Assembly (NCBI RefSeq): GCF_000735455.1
Contig: NZ_JMPS01000067.1
Location: forward strand, 62,001-126,000
Length of the DNA: 64,000 bases
DNA from: Yokenella regensburgei ATCC 49455
Lineage (GTDB): Bacteria > Pseudomonadota > Gammaproteobacteria > Enterobacterales > Enterobacteriaceae
Direction of reading: 5' to 3'
Shown: positions 9,377 through 20,585 of the stretch, piece by piece
Numbering within the stretch: the stretch's first letter is position 1
Layout: every line of letters begins with the position of its first letter
Made by a program: the position numbers and the translations under genes
Notes under the pieces: model-generated
The model's database searches: none
The model's input: the letters and a program-made list of their open reading frames with translations, nothing else
What the model was told of the DNA's origin: nothing

Positions 9377-9910
9377 ATGATTAACAAAAAGATGGTACTG
9401 GTTGCTTTGGCAACCGGCGCGGTACTGACCGCGGTAAATGCAAACGCGGCCGATGGTACGGTTAACTTTACAGGAGAAATTATCGATCAGGCCTGTACGG
9501 TTGATATTGGTAGCAATAATACCATGACCGTTGACCTGGGGCGTGTCGCGCGTACGGCTTTTCAGAATACAGGTGATGAGTCTGACTCAACAAAATTCAC
9601 CATTAAATTAATCAACTGCCCATCTACCGTGACATCAGCACAGGTGAAATTTGATGGTGCCAATGATTCAAACAATAGCGATCTGTTAGCCATTACCTCA
9701 GGCTCTGCCGCCGCAGGCGGGGTAGCGATTAAATTGATGACCGCAGATAAATCGCTGCTCGGCCTTAATCAGGTCAACAGCTACAGCTATCCGCTGGTGA
9801 CGACAGCGGATAACAATCTTGATTTCTATGCGGCGTATAAATCGACAGCCGCCAGCGTGTCAGCGGGAACGGCGAACGCGGTAGCTAATTTTACGGTCAA
9901 CTATAACTAA
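9377..9910 (+). CDS. Type 1-like major fimbrial subunit
   Basis: A 177-residue pilin precursor. It has a signal peptide (hydrophobic core to about residue 22, ending NANA-AD), one disulfide pair (the cysteines in IIDQACTVD and IKLINCPS), and a C-terminal beta strand ANFTVNYN with the penultimate aromatic typical of chaperone-usher subunits. It is the first gene of a pilin/chaperone/usher/adhesin/minor-subunit cluster. A hairpin terminator follows directly, which usually lets the major subunit be made in excess over the assembly genes. The specific fimbrial type cannot be named from sequence alone. Confidence 0.9.
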   Translation: MINKKMVLVALATGAVLTAVNANAADGTVNFTGEIIDQACTVDIGSNNTMTVDLGRVARTAFQNTGDESDSTKFTIKLINCPSTVTSAQVKFDGANDSNNSDLLAITSGSAAAGGVAIKLMTADKSLLGLNQVNSYSYPLVTTADNNLDFYAAYKSTAASVSAGTANAVANFTVNYN

Positions 9911-9929
9911 GTTGGCTAAGCGATAAGCG

Positions 9930-9950
9930 GGGCCGGTCTTCGGCCCTTTT
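9930..9950 (+). terminator. Attenuating terminator after the major fimbrial subunit
   Basis: GGGCCG and CGGCCC form a 6-bp stem with a 5-base loop, followed by TTTT, 20 bases after the pilin stop and before the chaperone gene. Partial readthrough here would favour pilin over assembly proteins. Confidence 0.7.
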
Positions 9951-9964
9951 AACTGGACAAGCAC

Positions 9965-10641
9965 ATGAAGTTTTTCACTGGTGTGATGGTAGGGGCGCTG
10001 TTAATAACATCTGCATTTTCCCAGGCCAAAGCGGGTGTGATTATCGGTGGAACCCGCGTGGTTTATACCGGCGATAAAAAGAGACATCGTTAAGCATCAC
10101 CAATCCGGACGCGTTACCCTATTTAATTCAATCTTGGGTTGAAGCGTTAGCACCGGGAGGAAGCAAACCCCCATTTATTATTACACCGCCGCTGTATCGG
10201 CTTGATAAAGGCCAGCAGAATATGATGCGTATTGTTCTGGTGGGGAGGTTATCGCAGGAGAAGGAATCATTGTTCTGGCTAAATATTAAGTCAATTCCCT
10301 CTGTTACACCCCGTGATAACACCCTGCAGGTGGCCGTAAAAACCAGAATTAAACTGATTTATCGACCGCAGGCGTTAGCCGGTTCAGGGCCAGAGGAACA
10401 GGCCGGGAAGTTAATATGGAACAGAAGTGGCGCTCATGTGCAGGTACATAACCCAACGCCGTATTATATCAACTTCAATGAAATTAAAGTCGGCGAGATA
10501 AAACTGGAGGAGGCGACCTATGTTGCGCCTGGCTCAACCGCTATGTTCACTTTGCCAACCGGGAATACATCATCACAGCTGGCGTTTAAAATTATTAATG
10601 ACTATGGCGGAATAGGAGAAGTGCATGCTGCCCGGTTGTAA
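9965..10641 (+). pseudogene. Fimbrial periplasmic chaperone (FimC/PapD family), frameshifted
   Basis: Translation from ATG 9965 gives a signal peptide and the chaperone start AGVIIGGTRVVYTGDKK, then hits TAA at 10091-10093. One extra A in the A5 run at 10076-10080 would restore the family sequence (KKETSLSITNPD) and join frame 1, which stays open to 10641 and carries LPYLIQSWVEA, the subunit-binding strands and the second domain. The restored protein would be about 225 residues, the usual size. It is either a genuine one-base deletion or a homopolymer sequencing error; slippage on the A run is a third option. All other genes of the operon are intact. Confidence 0.85.
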
Positions 10642-10707
10642 ATAGTCGCGCCACAGACGATAGCTGAAATAAAAAATATAAAAGCTATCGCAATGGAGTG
10701 AAGGCTC

Positions 10708-13236
10708 ATGAATATATTAAAACGAACATTTATACCCATTCCGCAATGTCTTGCTGTTGGAGTGACCTTAGCCTTAACGTCATTGCTCCCGGGCGCTGAA
10801 GGGCGCGAGTTTTTTAACCCTGCGCTCCTTGAACTGGATGATCCCAGGATGAAAGGTGCCGATCTTTCGGTGTTTGAAAGCGGGTCTCAGGCCCCCGGTA
10901 GCTATCATGTCGATGTGATTATTAACGAGAAGCAGGTTGATACCCGCGATATCACGTTTTTTAGCGTGGCAGCCTCAGATGGCGAAGCGGTGCTGACACC
11001 GTGTTTATCCACTGCGCTGTTACAAAGCTACGGGGTAAAAACAGATCAGTACCCGGGATTGTCCGTCGAGGGACATTGCGCGCAGCTTTCGGCAATACCT
11101 GGTGCGTCATTCGATTTTTTATTCAACACCCTGAAACTGCAGTTGAGCATTCCACAGGCGGCGCTGGCGCCCGTCGCTCGCGGATACGTTGCCCCGGAAC
11201 TTTGGGATGAAGGAATCAACGCTGCCATGCTGAACTATATGCTCAGCGGTGCCAACACCAGGGGGCACGAAGAAAGTGGCGGAGACAGTGAATACGCGAA
11301 CCTGCGCCCCGGCGTCAATATTGGACCATGGCGCCTGCGCAACTATACAACATGGAATCGCGATGAGCAGGGACACGAGCAGTGGGATACGGTTTATAGC
11401 TATCTCCAGCGCGACATTATTCCCCTTAAGGCGCAGCTCACGCTGGGGGATGGCTCCGCACCGGCCGATGTGTTTGACAGCATGCCATTTCGCGGCGGCC
11501 AGGTGGCTTCTGACGACGATATGTTACCGGAGTCAATGAAAGGGTACGCGCCGGTAGTCCGTGGTATTGCGCGCACCCGTGCGCAGGTCGTTATCCGTCA
11601 GAATGGCTATATCATTTACCAGAACTATGTCGCGCCTGGCGCATTCGAAATCAGTGATATGTATTCCACCGGAGGTTCCGGGGATCTGTCTGTCACGATT
11701 AAAGAAGCGGACGGTAGCGAGCAGAATTTCACCGTACCTTATGCCTCACTGCCGGTACTGCAGCGTGAAGGGCGGGTGAAATATGCCATCAGCGGCGGAC
11801 AGTATCGTTCGTGGGACAGCCGGGTCGATAAAACCCCCTTTGCTCAGATGACGGGGATCCTCGGGCTGCCGGCGGGATTTACTGTGTATGGCGGATTTCA
11901 GGAGTCGACTAAATATCAGTCGATCGCAGGCGGAGCAGGAAAGAACCTGGGGGAAGCGGGGGCTATTTCAAGCGACGTTATCCAGGCCTGGTCACACCCT
12001 CAGGGCGCGGAAAAGCAGTCCGGTCAGTCGTGGCGGTTACGCTATAGCAAAAACGTTATCGCGACCGGTACCAATGTGGCGATTGCCGGGTATCGTTATT
12101 CGACCCGTGGTTATTACAGCATGCCGGAGGTGCTCGACTCCTGGGGAGACAGCCGTGCGCCCGTCGACCGGCGGCGCAACCGAATGGAAATGACGCTCAG
12201 CCAGTCGTTAGGCGATAGCGCAGGTTCATTGGCCTTAAGCGCGGTACGGGAAGACTACTGGATAAGCAACCGTTCCGCGTCATCGCTCAGCGCAGGGTAT
12301 AACAACTCCTGGCGGGGGATCAGTTATGGGATCAATGGAACATGGAGCACAAACGGTGGCACATCGGGGGGGCAGAGCGGTAATACACAGGGTTCCGACC
12401 GGCTGATTTCACTGAGTTTCAGCGTTCCACTACATCGATTTCTTAATAATAGCTGGGCAAATTATGCGATGAATGCCAGCCGCCACGGCGGGACCACTCA
12501 TAGCATAGGTCTTAATGGGATGGCGCTGGAGGGCAATGCACTGAACTGGAGCGTGCAGCAGGGGGGCGGCACCGACAACGTCGGCTATACCGGCAGCGCC
12601 AACGCTGATTACCGCGGTACCCTGGCTGAAATGACGGCAGGCTATAGCTATGACACGCACGGTGCGCGTGTGAATTATGGTCTTGCTGGCGGCATTCTCG
12701 CTCATGCAGATGGCGTTACGTTTTCCCAGCCGCTGGGGGAAACCAACGTGCTGGTAAAAGCGCCGGGAGCCGCTGGCATCGGCGTTAATAACCAGAACGG
12801 GGCTAAAACCGATTTTCGTGGCTACACCGTGACCAGTAACTTATCACCGTATCGTAAGAACGATATCGGTCTTAATACCGCCACACTGCCGGATGACGTA
12901 GAGCTGGAGCTAACGAACCTAACCGTGATCCCAACACGCGGTGCCGTGGTACGGGCGAACTATGTCGCTAATGTCGGTAACCGTGCCCTGTTGACCCTCA
13001 CTCTGGCGAATCAACAGCGGGTTCCTTTCGGATCGCTGGTCAACCTCGCTGGGGGAGAAGGGCGAAGTGCGATTGTGGATGAAGGCGGGCAGGTGTATCT
13101 GACCGGGCTCGCGCCGCAGGGCACGCTTGATGTGCGCTGGGGGGCAGAAAATACCCAACACTGTCGGGTGAATTATGTTTTAAATACCCATGATCAGGTG
13201 AGCGGCATTAATATTTCTCACTACACCTGCTTGTGA
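10708..13236 (+). CDS. Fimbrial outer-membrane usher (FimD family)
   Basis: This 842-residue usher starts with a signal peptide (about residues 1-32) and the N-terminal domain signature FFNPALLELDDP. The central beta-barrel includes the plug-domain region, and the C-terminal domain ends with a cysteine pair (HCRVNY ... HYTCL). Ushers receive chaperone-subunit complexes in the periplasm and polymerise and secrete the pilus. The length is normal and no break is seen. It starts 66 bases after the broken chaperone frame. Its work would depend on a functional chaperone, so the state of the upstream gene matters. Confidence 0.93.
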   Translation: MNILKRTFIPIPQCLAVGVTLALTSLLPGAEGREFFNPALLELDDPRMKGADLSVFESGSQAPGSYHVDVIINEKQVDTRDITFFSVAASDGEAVLTPCLSTALLQSYGVKTDQYPGLSVEGHCAQLSAIPGASFDFLFNTLKLQLSIPQAALAPVARGYVAPELWDEGINAAMLNYMLSGANTRGHEESGGDSEYANLRPGVNIGPWRLRNYTTWNRDEQGHEQWDTVYSYLQRDIIPLKAQLTLGDGSAPADVFDSMPFRGGQVASDDDMLPESMKGYAPVVRGIARTRAQVVIRQNGYIIYQNYVAPGAFEISDMYSTGGSGDLSVTIKEADGSEQNFTVPYASLPVLQREGRVKYAISGGQYRSWDSRVDKTPFAQMTGILGLPAGFTVYGGFQESTKYQSIAGGAGKNLGEAGAISSDVIQAWSHPQGAEKQSGQSWRLRYSKNVIATGTNVAIAGYRYSTRGYYSMPEVLDSWGDSRAPVDRRRNRMEMTLSQSLGDSAGSLALSAVREDYWISNRSASSLSAGYNNSWRGISYGINGTWSTNGGTSGGQSGNTQGSDRLISLSFSVPLHRFLNNSWANYAMNASRHGGTTHSIGLNGMALEGNALNWSVQQGGGTDNVGYTGSANADYRGTLAEMTAGYSYDTHGARVNYGLAGGILAHADGVTFSQPLGETNVLVKAPGAAGIGVNNQNGAKTDFRGYTVTSNLSPYRKNDIGLNTATLPDDVELELTNLTVIPTRGAVVRANYVANVGNRALLTLTLANQQRVPFGSLVNLAGGEGRSAIVDEGGQVYLTGLAPQGTLDVRWGAENTQHCRVNYVLNTHDQVSGINISHYTCL

Positions 13237-13270
13237 TCCTGCATCGTGGAAAATACAAAGAGTATTTATT

Positions 13271-14203
13271 ATGTATGACATGATTAAATGGCTGGCATTA
13301 ATATTAGTCCTCGTCGCGCAACCTGCGGCTGCAGTGACATGTAATATTCTGGCCACCAAAATAAATACGGTTGGTTTTGGTCTGGTGAATGTGCAACGAG
13401 ATACGCCGGTGGGGGCAACGCTCGCCACGACGGTATCGACAGGTTATGCGCAGGTACAGACGCTTTCCGACAGCGGAGAAGTTTGTCCGGGAAATTACGC
13501 TATCACCTACTTATCCGCTATTGAGTCGCCAGTTAGCGGGGTTTTTAAAACAAATCTGGATGGCGTTGGTATCAAAGTGTCTGGTATGCCGGGTAATTTT
13601 ACTCTGCCAGTTTATCAAAACTCAGGCTTCTACAATCTTGGCTATTACATTATATCTCTGGTGAAAACAGGTGAGATAACCGCTGGTGTGTTGACCCCTG
13701 GGTTAATCGCCCAGGCCTGGTTTGGCTCTCCAGGGAATTATTTTACGCAGATATCCCTCGATGCGACTTCCCGGGTCAGTGTCTTAAGCTGTTCGCTCTC
13801 CAGTCAGGTGATTACCTTTGATTTGGGGACGCTCAGTGCGTCAGAGTTTAGCCATGCCGTGGGCTTTAGTCCGCAGCGGACAGCAACGCAAAATATAGGA
13901 CTCTACTGTAACCCCGGCGCCAACATTAATATTGAGTTAAAAGGCACACCGAACCCGGATGCCGCAGGTGAGGGCAGCGTTCTGGCATTGACCGGGCAAG
14001 GGGGTGAAAACACGGCGGACGGCGTAGGGGTGCAGCTGTTATACAATGATATACCGCTAAAAATGAATAACCGAATGCTATTGAAGCAATCCCCAGGTGG
14101 CCAGGAGATGTTTCCCGTCACCGCGCGATATTATCAAACTAAAACGATAGTGACCGCCGGTGAAGCGAATGCGACCGCGACTTTGGATATTACCTATCAA
14201 TAA
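13271..14203 (+). CDS. Two-domain fimbrial tip adhesin
   Basis: This 310-residue secreted protein starts with a short signal peptide (IKWLALILVLVAQPAAA) and then carries two pilin-like halves. The N-terminal half, with cysteines in VTCNIL and EVCPGN, would be a lectin-like receptor-binding domain. The C-terminal half (from about residue 175) has the pilin disulfide and the final strand ATLDITYQ. That layout and its place after the usher match tip adhesins such as FimH, although sequence similarity to FimH is low and the receptor is unknown. Start: ATG 13271, with a second ATG three codons later. Confidence 0.8.
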   Translation: MYDMIKWLALILVLVAQPAAAVTCNILATKINTVGFGLVNVQRDTPVGATLATTVSTGYAQVQTLSDSGEVCPGNYAITYLSAIESPVSGVFKTNLDGVGIKVSGMPGNFTLPVYQNSGFYNLGYYIISLVKTGEITAGVLTPGLIAQAWFGSPGNYFTQISLDATSRVSVLSCSLSSQVITFDLGTLSASEFSHAVGFSPQRTATQNIGLYCNPGANINIELKGTPNPDAAGEGSVLALTGQGGENTADGVGVQLLYNDIPLKMNNRMLLKQSPGGQEMFPVTARYYQTKTIVTAGEANATATLDITYQ

Positions 14204-14217
14204 TCGGGTGATGCAGT

Positions 14218-14736
14218 ATGAAAAAGAGAATTAACGGGTTGCCGCTTGCCATGTTTTTTATATCCGGATCGCTGTTTGCTGGCGATCCGCTGACGTTGAA
14301 CGTCAAAGGAAAGATTGTTGCGGCTCCGTGCCAGATAAGCAGCGACAGTGTAGAAAAAACCGTGTTGTTGACGGGAGCCCAGGGAGTGCGGGCATCGGCT
14401 ATGTATACGCCAGGTTCGGCGACGGACTGGGTGGCATTTGATTTTAACATTGAGCGCTGTCCGGCAGGGACCGTTCAGGCGACGATGTTATTCTCAGGCG
14501 CTGCGGATAGTGCCGGCCCCGATGATTTATACCAAAACAGCGGAAATGCGGGAAATATTGCAATCCAGCTGCAGACAATAGCAGGGCAACCTCTGGGTAA
14601 TGGGAAATCCCTTACCGGAGTCATTATTAATGATGGATACCGTTACCATTTACGGGCAAGGGCCTATAGCCAGGAAGGACGGGTTACCCCTGGTACAGTG
14701 AATGCGGTTGTCACGGTCACATTTACATGGCAATAA
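14218..14736 (+). CDS. Minor fimbrial subunit
   Basis: A 172-residue pilin-like protein with a signal peptide (to about residue 21, SLFAG). The cysteine pair is in VAAPCQIS and FNIERCPAG, and the C-terminal strand is AVVTVTFTWQ. It begins 14 bases after the adhesin stop and is the last structural gene of the operon. FimF/FimG-type tip adaptor is the most likely role; a terminating subunit is possible. Confidence 0.85.
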   Translation: MKKRINGLPLAMFFISGSLFAGDPLTLNVKGKIVAAPCQISSDSVEKTVLLTGAQGVRASAMYTPGSATDWVAFDFNIERCPAGTVQATMLFSGAADSAGPDDLYQNSGNAGNIAIQLQTIAGQPLGNGKSLTGVIINDGYRYHLRARAYSQEGRVTPGTVNAVVTVTFTWQ

Positions 14737-14856
14737 GCGACTGTGAGAATCTCTCTGAATGGTATTTAGACATACTGCGCTGATTATTGTTCTGCTGCCT
14801 ACTTTTATCTGGATACCTCTGGATATTTTCTCGATGTGATGTTTAAAGGTAATGCC

Positions 14857-15483
14857 ATGATATGCGTCTATGTTGAATGTAATGATTATTTTTCCCGTGT
14901 TGGATTGCGTTTTTTACTCCAGAGTATATTTCAGGAATCGATGCTGAATGGCCAGCTGATTGCTGTGCATGGGATGGATAAACTTGCCGTCGCGGATATC
15001 GTTGTTGTAAATTTTGCTCCCGGCGAAGAGTTTATCTGCCACCCGGAGTTTTTACCGTGTCGGCCAGCTCTACTTATTGGTCTGATGGATGAGGTGCGTC
15101 GGGAACGAAGAGACATATTACCGTCATGCCTGAGGAATATGGTTTTTGTGCAGAAAACTGACAAGATTAACCGTACCGTAGAAAAGATTAAATATGCCCT
15201 CGATAATACCGATGAGGTGGCTCCGGCGTTGAGTGAAAATGTTTGCTGCGGTTGCCGGCACCGGACTTTTTCTCCGCAGCAGAAAATCATCGCTCAGTCG
15301 CTCCTGGAAGGCCAGAGCGTAAACATGATCGCCAGTGAAATGTCGTTGTGCCATAAAACGGTGTCTGCGCATAAACGGACGATCATGGAGAAGTTTAAAT
15401 TGCGCAATGACCTTGAGTTGTTTCTGTTTATTAAACGTTTGCAGATGTACTATCCTGCGGTTATCTCTGAGTTTCAGCTATAG
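14857..15483 (+). CDS. LuxR-type fimbrial regulator (FimW-like)
   Basis: This 208-residue protein has an N-terminal receiver-like region lacking clear phospho-acceptor residues. The C-terminal LuxR-type helix-turn-helix (about residues 135-195) includes FSPQQKIIAQSLLEGQSVNMIA and KTVSAHKRTIMEKFKLRNDLEL. Its position after the fimbrial structural genes and its size match the FimW/FimZ regulators of Salmonella-type fim clusters. The start at 14857 follows an AAAGGT stretch; in-frame ATGs 6 and 7 codons upstream are possible. It probably controls the upstream fimbrial promoter. Confidence 0.75.
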   Translation: MICVYVECNDYFSRVGLRFLLQSIFQESMLNGQLIAVHGMDKLAVADIVVVNFAPGEEFICHPEFLPCRPALLIGLMDEVRRERRDILPSCLRNMVFVQKTDKINRTVEKIKYALDNTDEVAPALSENVCCGCRHRTFSPQQKIIAQSLLEGQSVNMIASEMSLCHKTVSAHKRTIMEKFKLRNDLELFLFIKRLQMYYPAVISEFQL

Positions 15484-15525
15484 GTGAGGAGCGGACTAAG
15501 ATTTTTAGCCCGCTATCATTAAGGA

Positions 15526-15834
15526 TTAACTGAGCTTACCGTGGTTGAGCGTGGTTAATGGCTCGTTGACATCGAAAATCTTGAAGATAACTTCCTCCAC
15601 GCCCAGCGGTTTCAGGCGGGCGGTGTGTTTTTTGACGTACGCCATCGCGGTGTTTTCATCCTCAAACAGGTAGATACCACCGGCTTCCTGATTTGCTGCG
15701 CTCTCTGTCCAGACTTTCCAGATGAATCCCGGCTCATGGTTAATAGACTCGGCAAGTTCAACCAGTTGTTCTGACATCTCGGCACCAAACGGGCCGTGAA
15801 AAGCGAAGTGCAGCTGCAGTAATTTCTTCGACAT
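15526..15834 (-). CDS. YdhR-like putative monooxygenase
   Basis: The 102-residue product ([20 protein letters not shown]...) matches the YdhR family of small dimeric ferredoxin-like-fold proteins related to ActVA-Orf6 monooxygenases. The physiological substrate is not established. The start at 15834 has AGGAGG eight bases upstream. It is a single gene on the minus strand, followed by a GCGGAC-type repeat remnant near the convergent regulator gene. Confidence 0.82.
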   Translation of the reverse strand: MSKKLLQLHFAFHGPFGAEMSEQLVELAESINHEPGFIWKVWTESAANQEAGGIYLFEDENTAMAYVKKHTARLKPLGVEEVIFKIFDVNEPLTTLNHGKLS

Positions 15835-15925
15835 AGTTCCCTCCTGGGGTAAGACCTGAATCGTGTTGATTATCGGGTATCCTGGCACGTTTTGCGGCTA
15901 AAGGCATAAATATGCCGGGCAACAT

Positions 15926-16726
15926 TCAGCCGTTCTGGCGCAACAGTACTTTGCCGATCAAATAGGTGGTTGCCTGGCCGCCGATGTAAACGCGGGAGCC
16001 CTCGAGCTGGCAGCGTAAATCCCCGCCGCGCTCAGCGCCCTGATGGGCAAACATCTGTGTCTTTTGCAGTTTTTCCGCCCAGTAAGGGATGAGCATGGTA
16101 TGCGCCGAACCGGTGACCGGATCTTCCGCGACGGCCTCTCCCGGGCAGAAGAAACGGCTGACAAAATCGTATTCCCCTTCGCCCGGCGCCGTGACGCACA
16201 CCATTTTATCCAGCGGGATCATGGCGTGGATATCCGGGCGCAATTCCTCAACCTGCCGTTGAGTTTCCAGCACCACCAGGTAATCACGCGCTACGCGCAC
16301 TTCTTTGTATTCCGTAATGCCTAACCCTTCCAGCAATAGTGCGGGTGGCTCGGTGGGTTCGGTCTCCCAGGCCGGGAAATCCAGCGTCAACCATTCACCG
16401 TTGCGCGTTACCGTCAGCGGGCCGACAAAACGGGTATCGAAATGGATAACCGTGTTCGGATAATCAAGATGCTCAAAGATAACGTGCGCGGCCGCCAGTG
16501 TGGCATGCCCACACAGATTGATTTCACCGAGCGTGGTGAACCAGCGCAGCTCAAAGCCATCATCAGTGATGACGAAAAACGCGGTCTCTGACTGGTTATG
16601 CTGCTGCGCCATTTTCAATAATGTCTCATCTGGTAACCAGTCTGTCAGCGGGCATACCGCGGCGGCGTTACCTGCAAAAGACCTGTCGGCAAAGGCATCT
16701 ACCATGTAAAAATCAATGTGCTGCAT
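15926..16726 (-). CDS. PhzF family isomerase/epimerase-like protein
   Basis: This 266-residue PhzF-fold protein shows the family landmarks: an N-terminal VDAFADRSFAGNAAAV, the catalytic glutamate in QSETAFF (Glu47), LCGHATLAAAH, and the second-domain EDPVTGSAH motif. PhzF itself isomerises trans-2,3-dihydro-3-hydroxyanthranilate. Enterobacterial homologues (YddE group) have no settled substrate, and no phenazine genes lie nearby, so only the fold and catalytic acid are supported. It is a monocistronic minus-strand gene. Confidence 0.85.
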   Translation of the reverse strand: MQHIDFYMVDAFADRSFAGNAAAVCPLTDWLPDETLLKMAQQHNQSETAFFVITDDGFELRWFTTLGEINLCGHATLAAAHVIFEHLDYPNTVIHFDTRFVGPLTVTRNGEWLTLDFPAWETEPTEPPALLLEGLGITEYKEVRVARDYLVVLETQRQVEELRPDIHAMIPLDKMVCVTAPGEGEYDFVSRFFCPGEAVAEDPVTGSAHTMLIPYWAEKLQKTQMFAHQGAERGGDLRCQLEGSRVYIGGQATTYLIGKVLLRQNG

Positions 16727-16968
16727 AGCGGAAATCTCTTGTTATTCTCAGGGTAACCCACACTCTACCACGGCCCGGTAACGCGTTTTTTTTAATTTGT
16801 ATGCACTTTGGGTTATGGGGACAAAGCGTACATCCTGATGTTCAGCCGACCGTCAGACACGTTTAAATTAATGAACCCATCTAATTAACCCTAGCTCATT
16901 ACCCTATCTAATCGAATAAATCACTTTACGTTATGCTTTTTCGGGACAACATCTGAACGCAAACCTGA

Positions 16969-17991
<1,023 letters not shown>

Positions 17992-18025
17992 TACCGGCAC
18001 GGGTCCACGGCGAAGGGGGGACCCG

Positions 18026-18958
<933 letters not shown>

Positions 18959-19005
18959 TCATGAAGGGTGTTCATAGACGCAATCATTTTAGCCCCATTA
19001 CTGAC

Positions 19006-19024
19006 AATAATGATAATTGATATT
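19006..19024. promoter_or_regulatory. Weak Fur-box-like sequence in a divergent promoter
   Basis: AATAATGATAATTGATATT matches about 14 of 19 Fur consensus positions and lies between the LysR and NAD(P)-binding oxidoreductase genes. AT-rich intergenic DNA gives such matches by chance, so this is tentative. Confidence 0.3.
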
Positions 19025-19067
19025 CTGATGGTATCGGAAATAAGTCTGAGTTATCAGAAGGTTTATC

Positions 19068-19859
19068 ATGAAAATACTCGTTGCCGGGGCGACAGGAAGT
19101 ATTGGTCTTCATGTTGTAAATACCGCTATAGAAATGGGCCATCAGCCCATAGCGCTGGTCAGGAATAAGCACAAAGTAAAATGGCTTCCTCGTGGAGCGG
19201 ATGTTTTTTATGGCGATGTTGCAATGCCCGAAACACTCACCCATTTACCGAAAGATATTGATGCCATTATTTTTACGCTGGGTTCCGATGGCCAGGGACA
19301 TATTGGTGCCAGAGCGATAGATTACGGCGGCGTGCGTAATATTTTGCAGATATTCAAGGATACACCGGTTCGCATCGCCTTAATGACCACCATTGGCGTG
19401 ACCGAGCGGCTTGGTAGCTGGAATCAACGCACTGAGGTTCATGACTGGAAAAGGCGCGCCGAACGTCTGCTCAGAGCGAGTGGTCACCCCTATACCATCG
19501 TCAGACCCGGCTGGTTTGATTACAACAATGAGGATGAGCACAGAATCGTGATGCTGCAGGGCGATCGACGCGATACGGGGACGCCGGAAGATGGCGCGAT
19601 CTCCCGTGAGCAAATCGCCCGGGTTCTGGTTAGTGCCCTGACCAACGACAAGGCCAAAAATAAAACGTTTGAGCTGGTGGCGATACGCGGCGAAGCACAG
19701 CAGGATCTTACTCCGCTGTTTGCAGACCTGCAGAGTGATGATCCACAAAAGAATGATGGAGTTTTAGATACAGACAATATGCCCCTCAGTGAAGAGCCTG
19801 AGTGCATTATTAATGAGCTGAACCGGTATTCAAAAAACTTAACGAATCTGACATCGTGA
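19068..19859 (+). CDS. NmrA-like NAD(P)-binding SDR family protein
   Basis: The 263-residue product starts MKILVAGATGSIGLHVV, an atypical-SDR Rossmann dinucleotide motif (GATGSIG), and continues with YTIVRPGWFDYNN, the usual substrate-side loop of NAD(P)-binding epimerase-like proteins. It lacks a clear catalytic YxxxK, so it may be a redox sensor or reductase rather than a classical dehydrogenase. A GAAGG site precedes the ATG. It is divergent from a LysR gene, a common arrangement for regulator and target. Confidence 0.82.
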   Translation: MKILVAGATGSIGLHVVNTAIEMGHQPIALVRNKHKVKWLPRGADVFYGDVAMPETLTHLPKDIDAIIFTLGSDGQGHIGARAIDYGGVRNILQIFKDTPVRIALMTTIGVTERLGSWNQRTEVHDWKRRAERLLRASGHPYTIVRPGWFDYNNEDEHRIVMLQGDRRDTGTPEDGAISREQIARVLVSALTNDKAKNKTFELVAIRGEAQQDLTPLFADLQSDDPQKNDGVLDTDNMPLSEEPECIINELNRYSKNLTNLTS

Positions 19860-19921
19860 AAATCTCGTCTTATCGCGGCCAGCCTTAAGATAAGAGCCCA
19901 TCCTGGCGGGCCATTAGGTGG

Positions 19922-20329
19922 CTAACCTTGCATATCGAAGCCTGATTTTTGAAAGTCTCGATATACCTCCGGATTAGCGAAGGCCGGGAATTTGGCATTC
20001 CGGGCCGCTGATTTTAACGCATCACAATAGGCTTTATTACCGTTACTGGTTGATATGTTTGAAGCCGTGCCATCCTGTTCAAATTCGATATGCAATCTGC
20101 ATTTCTTCCCCTTCCAGTTTTGTGGGGCAACAATTTTGGCATTGATTGCTGCTCTGATTGCACGCGCCTGCGCCCCCCATTCATCCTGATCGTCCCAGCG
20201 GCCAGAACTGCAGCTTCCAGTTGCCGTGGTCTTATGGCAGCCGGAAGGAGATAACGGTGCACAACCCGCAACCAGGCTGCCCACAACGGCCAGCATAGCG
20301 ATTTTCTTTACTGTTTCAGACGGTCCCAC
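19922..20329 (-). CDS. TolA C-terminal-like lipoprotein
   Basis: This 135-residue protein begins at GTG 20329 (GGGAGC five bases upstream) and has a lipoprotein signal ending in LVAGC (Cys23). The mature part, with WGAQARAIRAAINAKIVAPQNWKGKKCRLHIEFEQDG and a spaced cysteine pair, resembles the TolA C-terminal (TonB_C-like) domain found in stand-alone 'cell envelope integrity TolA' proteins. Real TolA is a long inner-membrane protein; this one would be membrane-anchored by lipid and periplasmic. Its role is unknown. It follows a small membrane-protein gene on the same strand. Confidence 0.72.
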   Translation of the reverse strand: MGPSETVKKIAMLAVVGSLVAGCAPLSPSGCHKTTATGSCSSGRWDDQDEWGAQARAIRAAINAKIVAPQNWKGKKCRLHIEFEQDGTASNISTSNGNKAYCDALKSAARNAKFPAFANPEVYRDFQKSGFDMQG

Positions 20330-20360
20330 GTCTTGCTCCCTCTGTCCACGCCTTTGGTAT

Positions 20361-20585
20361 CTATCTTAGTAATAACTGAAGCAGCTGAACTACGATATAC
20401 ACCGTCGCTGCCGCTTGTATTGCCCGAAACCCCCATCTCAGATAGCGCCATTGATGGCGTTCTCTGGTATCAGCTTCTTCAATGGCAGGTTCATCCTGTT
20501 TTTTTTTCTTTGTCCTGAATACATCTATTACCCACAGGACGAGAATAACGATAATGATGGTTTTCTGAAGTAAGGGATTGACCAC
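20361..20585 (-). CDS. Small two-helix membrane protein, unknown function
   Basis: A 74-residue reading frame from GTG 20585 (GGAGT upstream). It encodes an N-terminal hydrophobic helix (about residues 7-22), a charged centre (RTKKKKQDEPAIEEADTRERHQW), and a second helix (about residues 53-72). That topology and the 31-base gap to the TolA-like lipoprotein gene suggest a two-gene unit. I do not recognise a family. It could be a non-functional frame, but the membrane pattern and ribosome-binding site favour a real gene. Confidence 0.5.
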   Translation of the reverse strand: MVNPLLQKTIIIVILVLWVIDVFRTKKKKQDEPAIEEADTRERHQWRYLRWGFRAIQAAATVYIVVQLLQLLLR

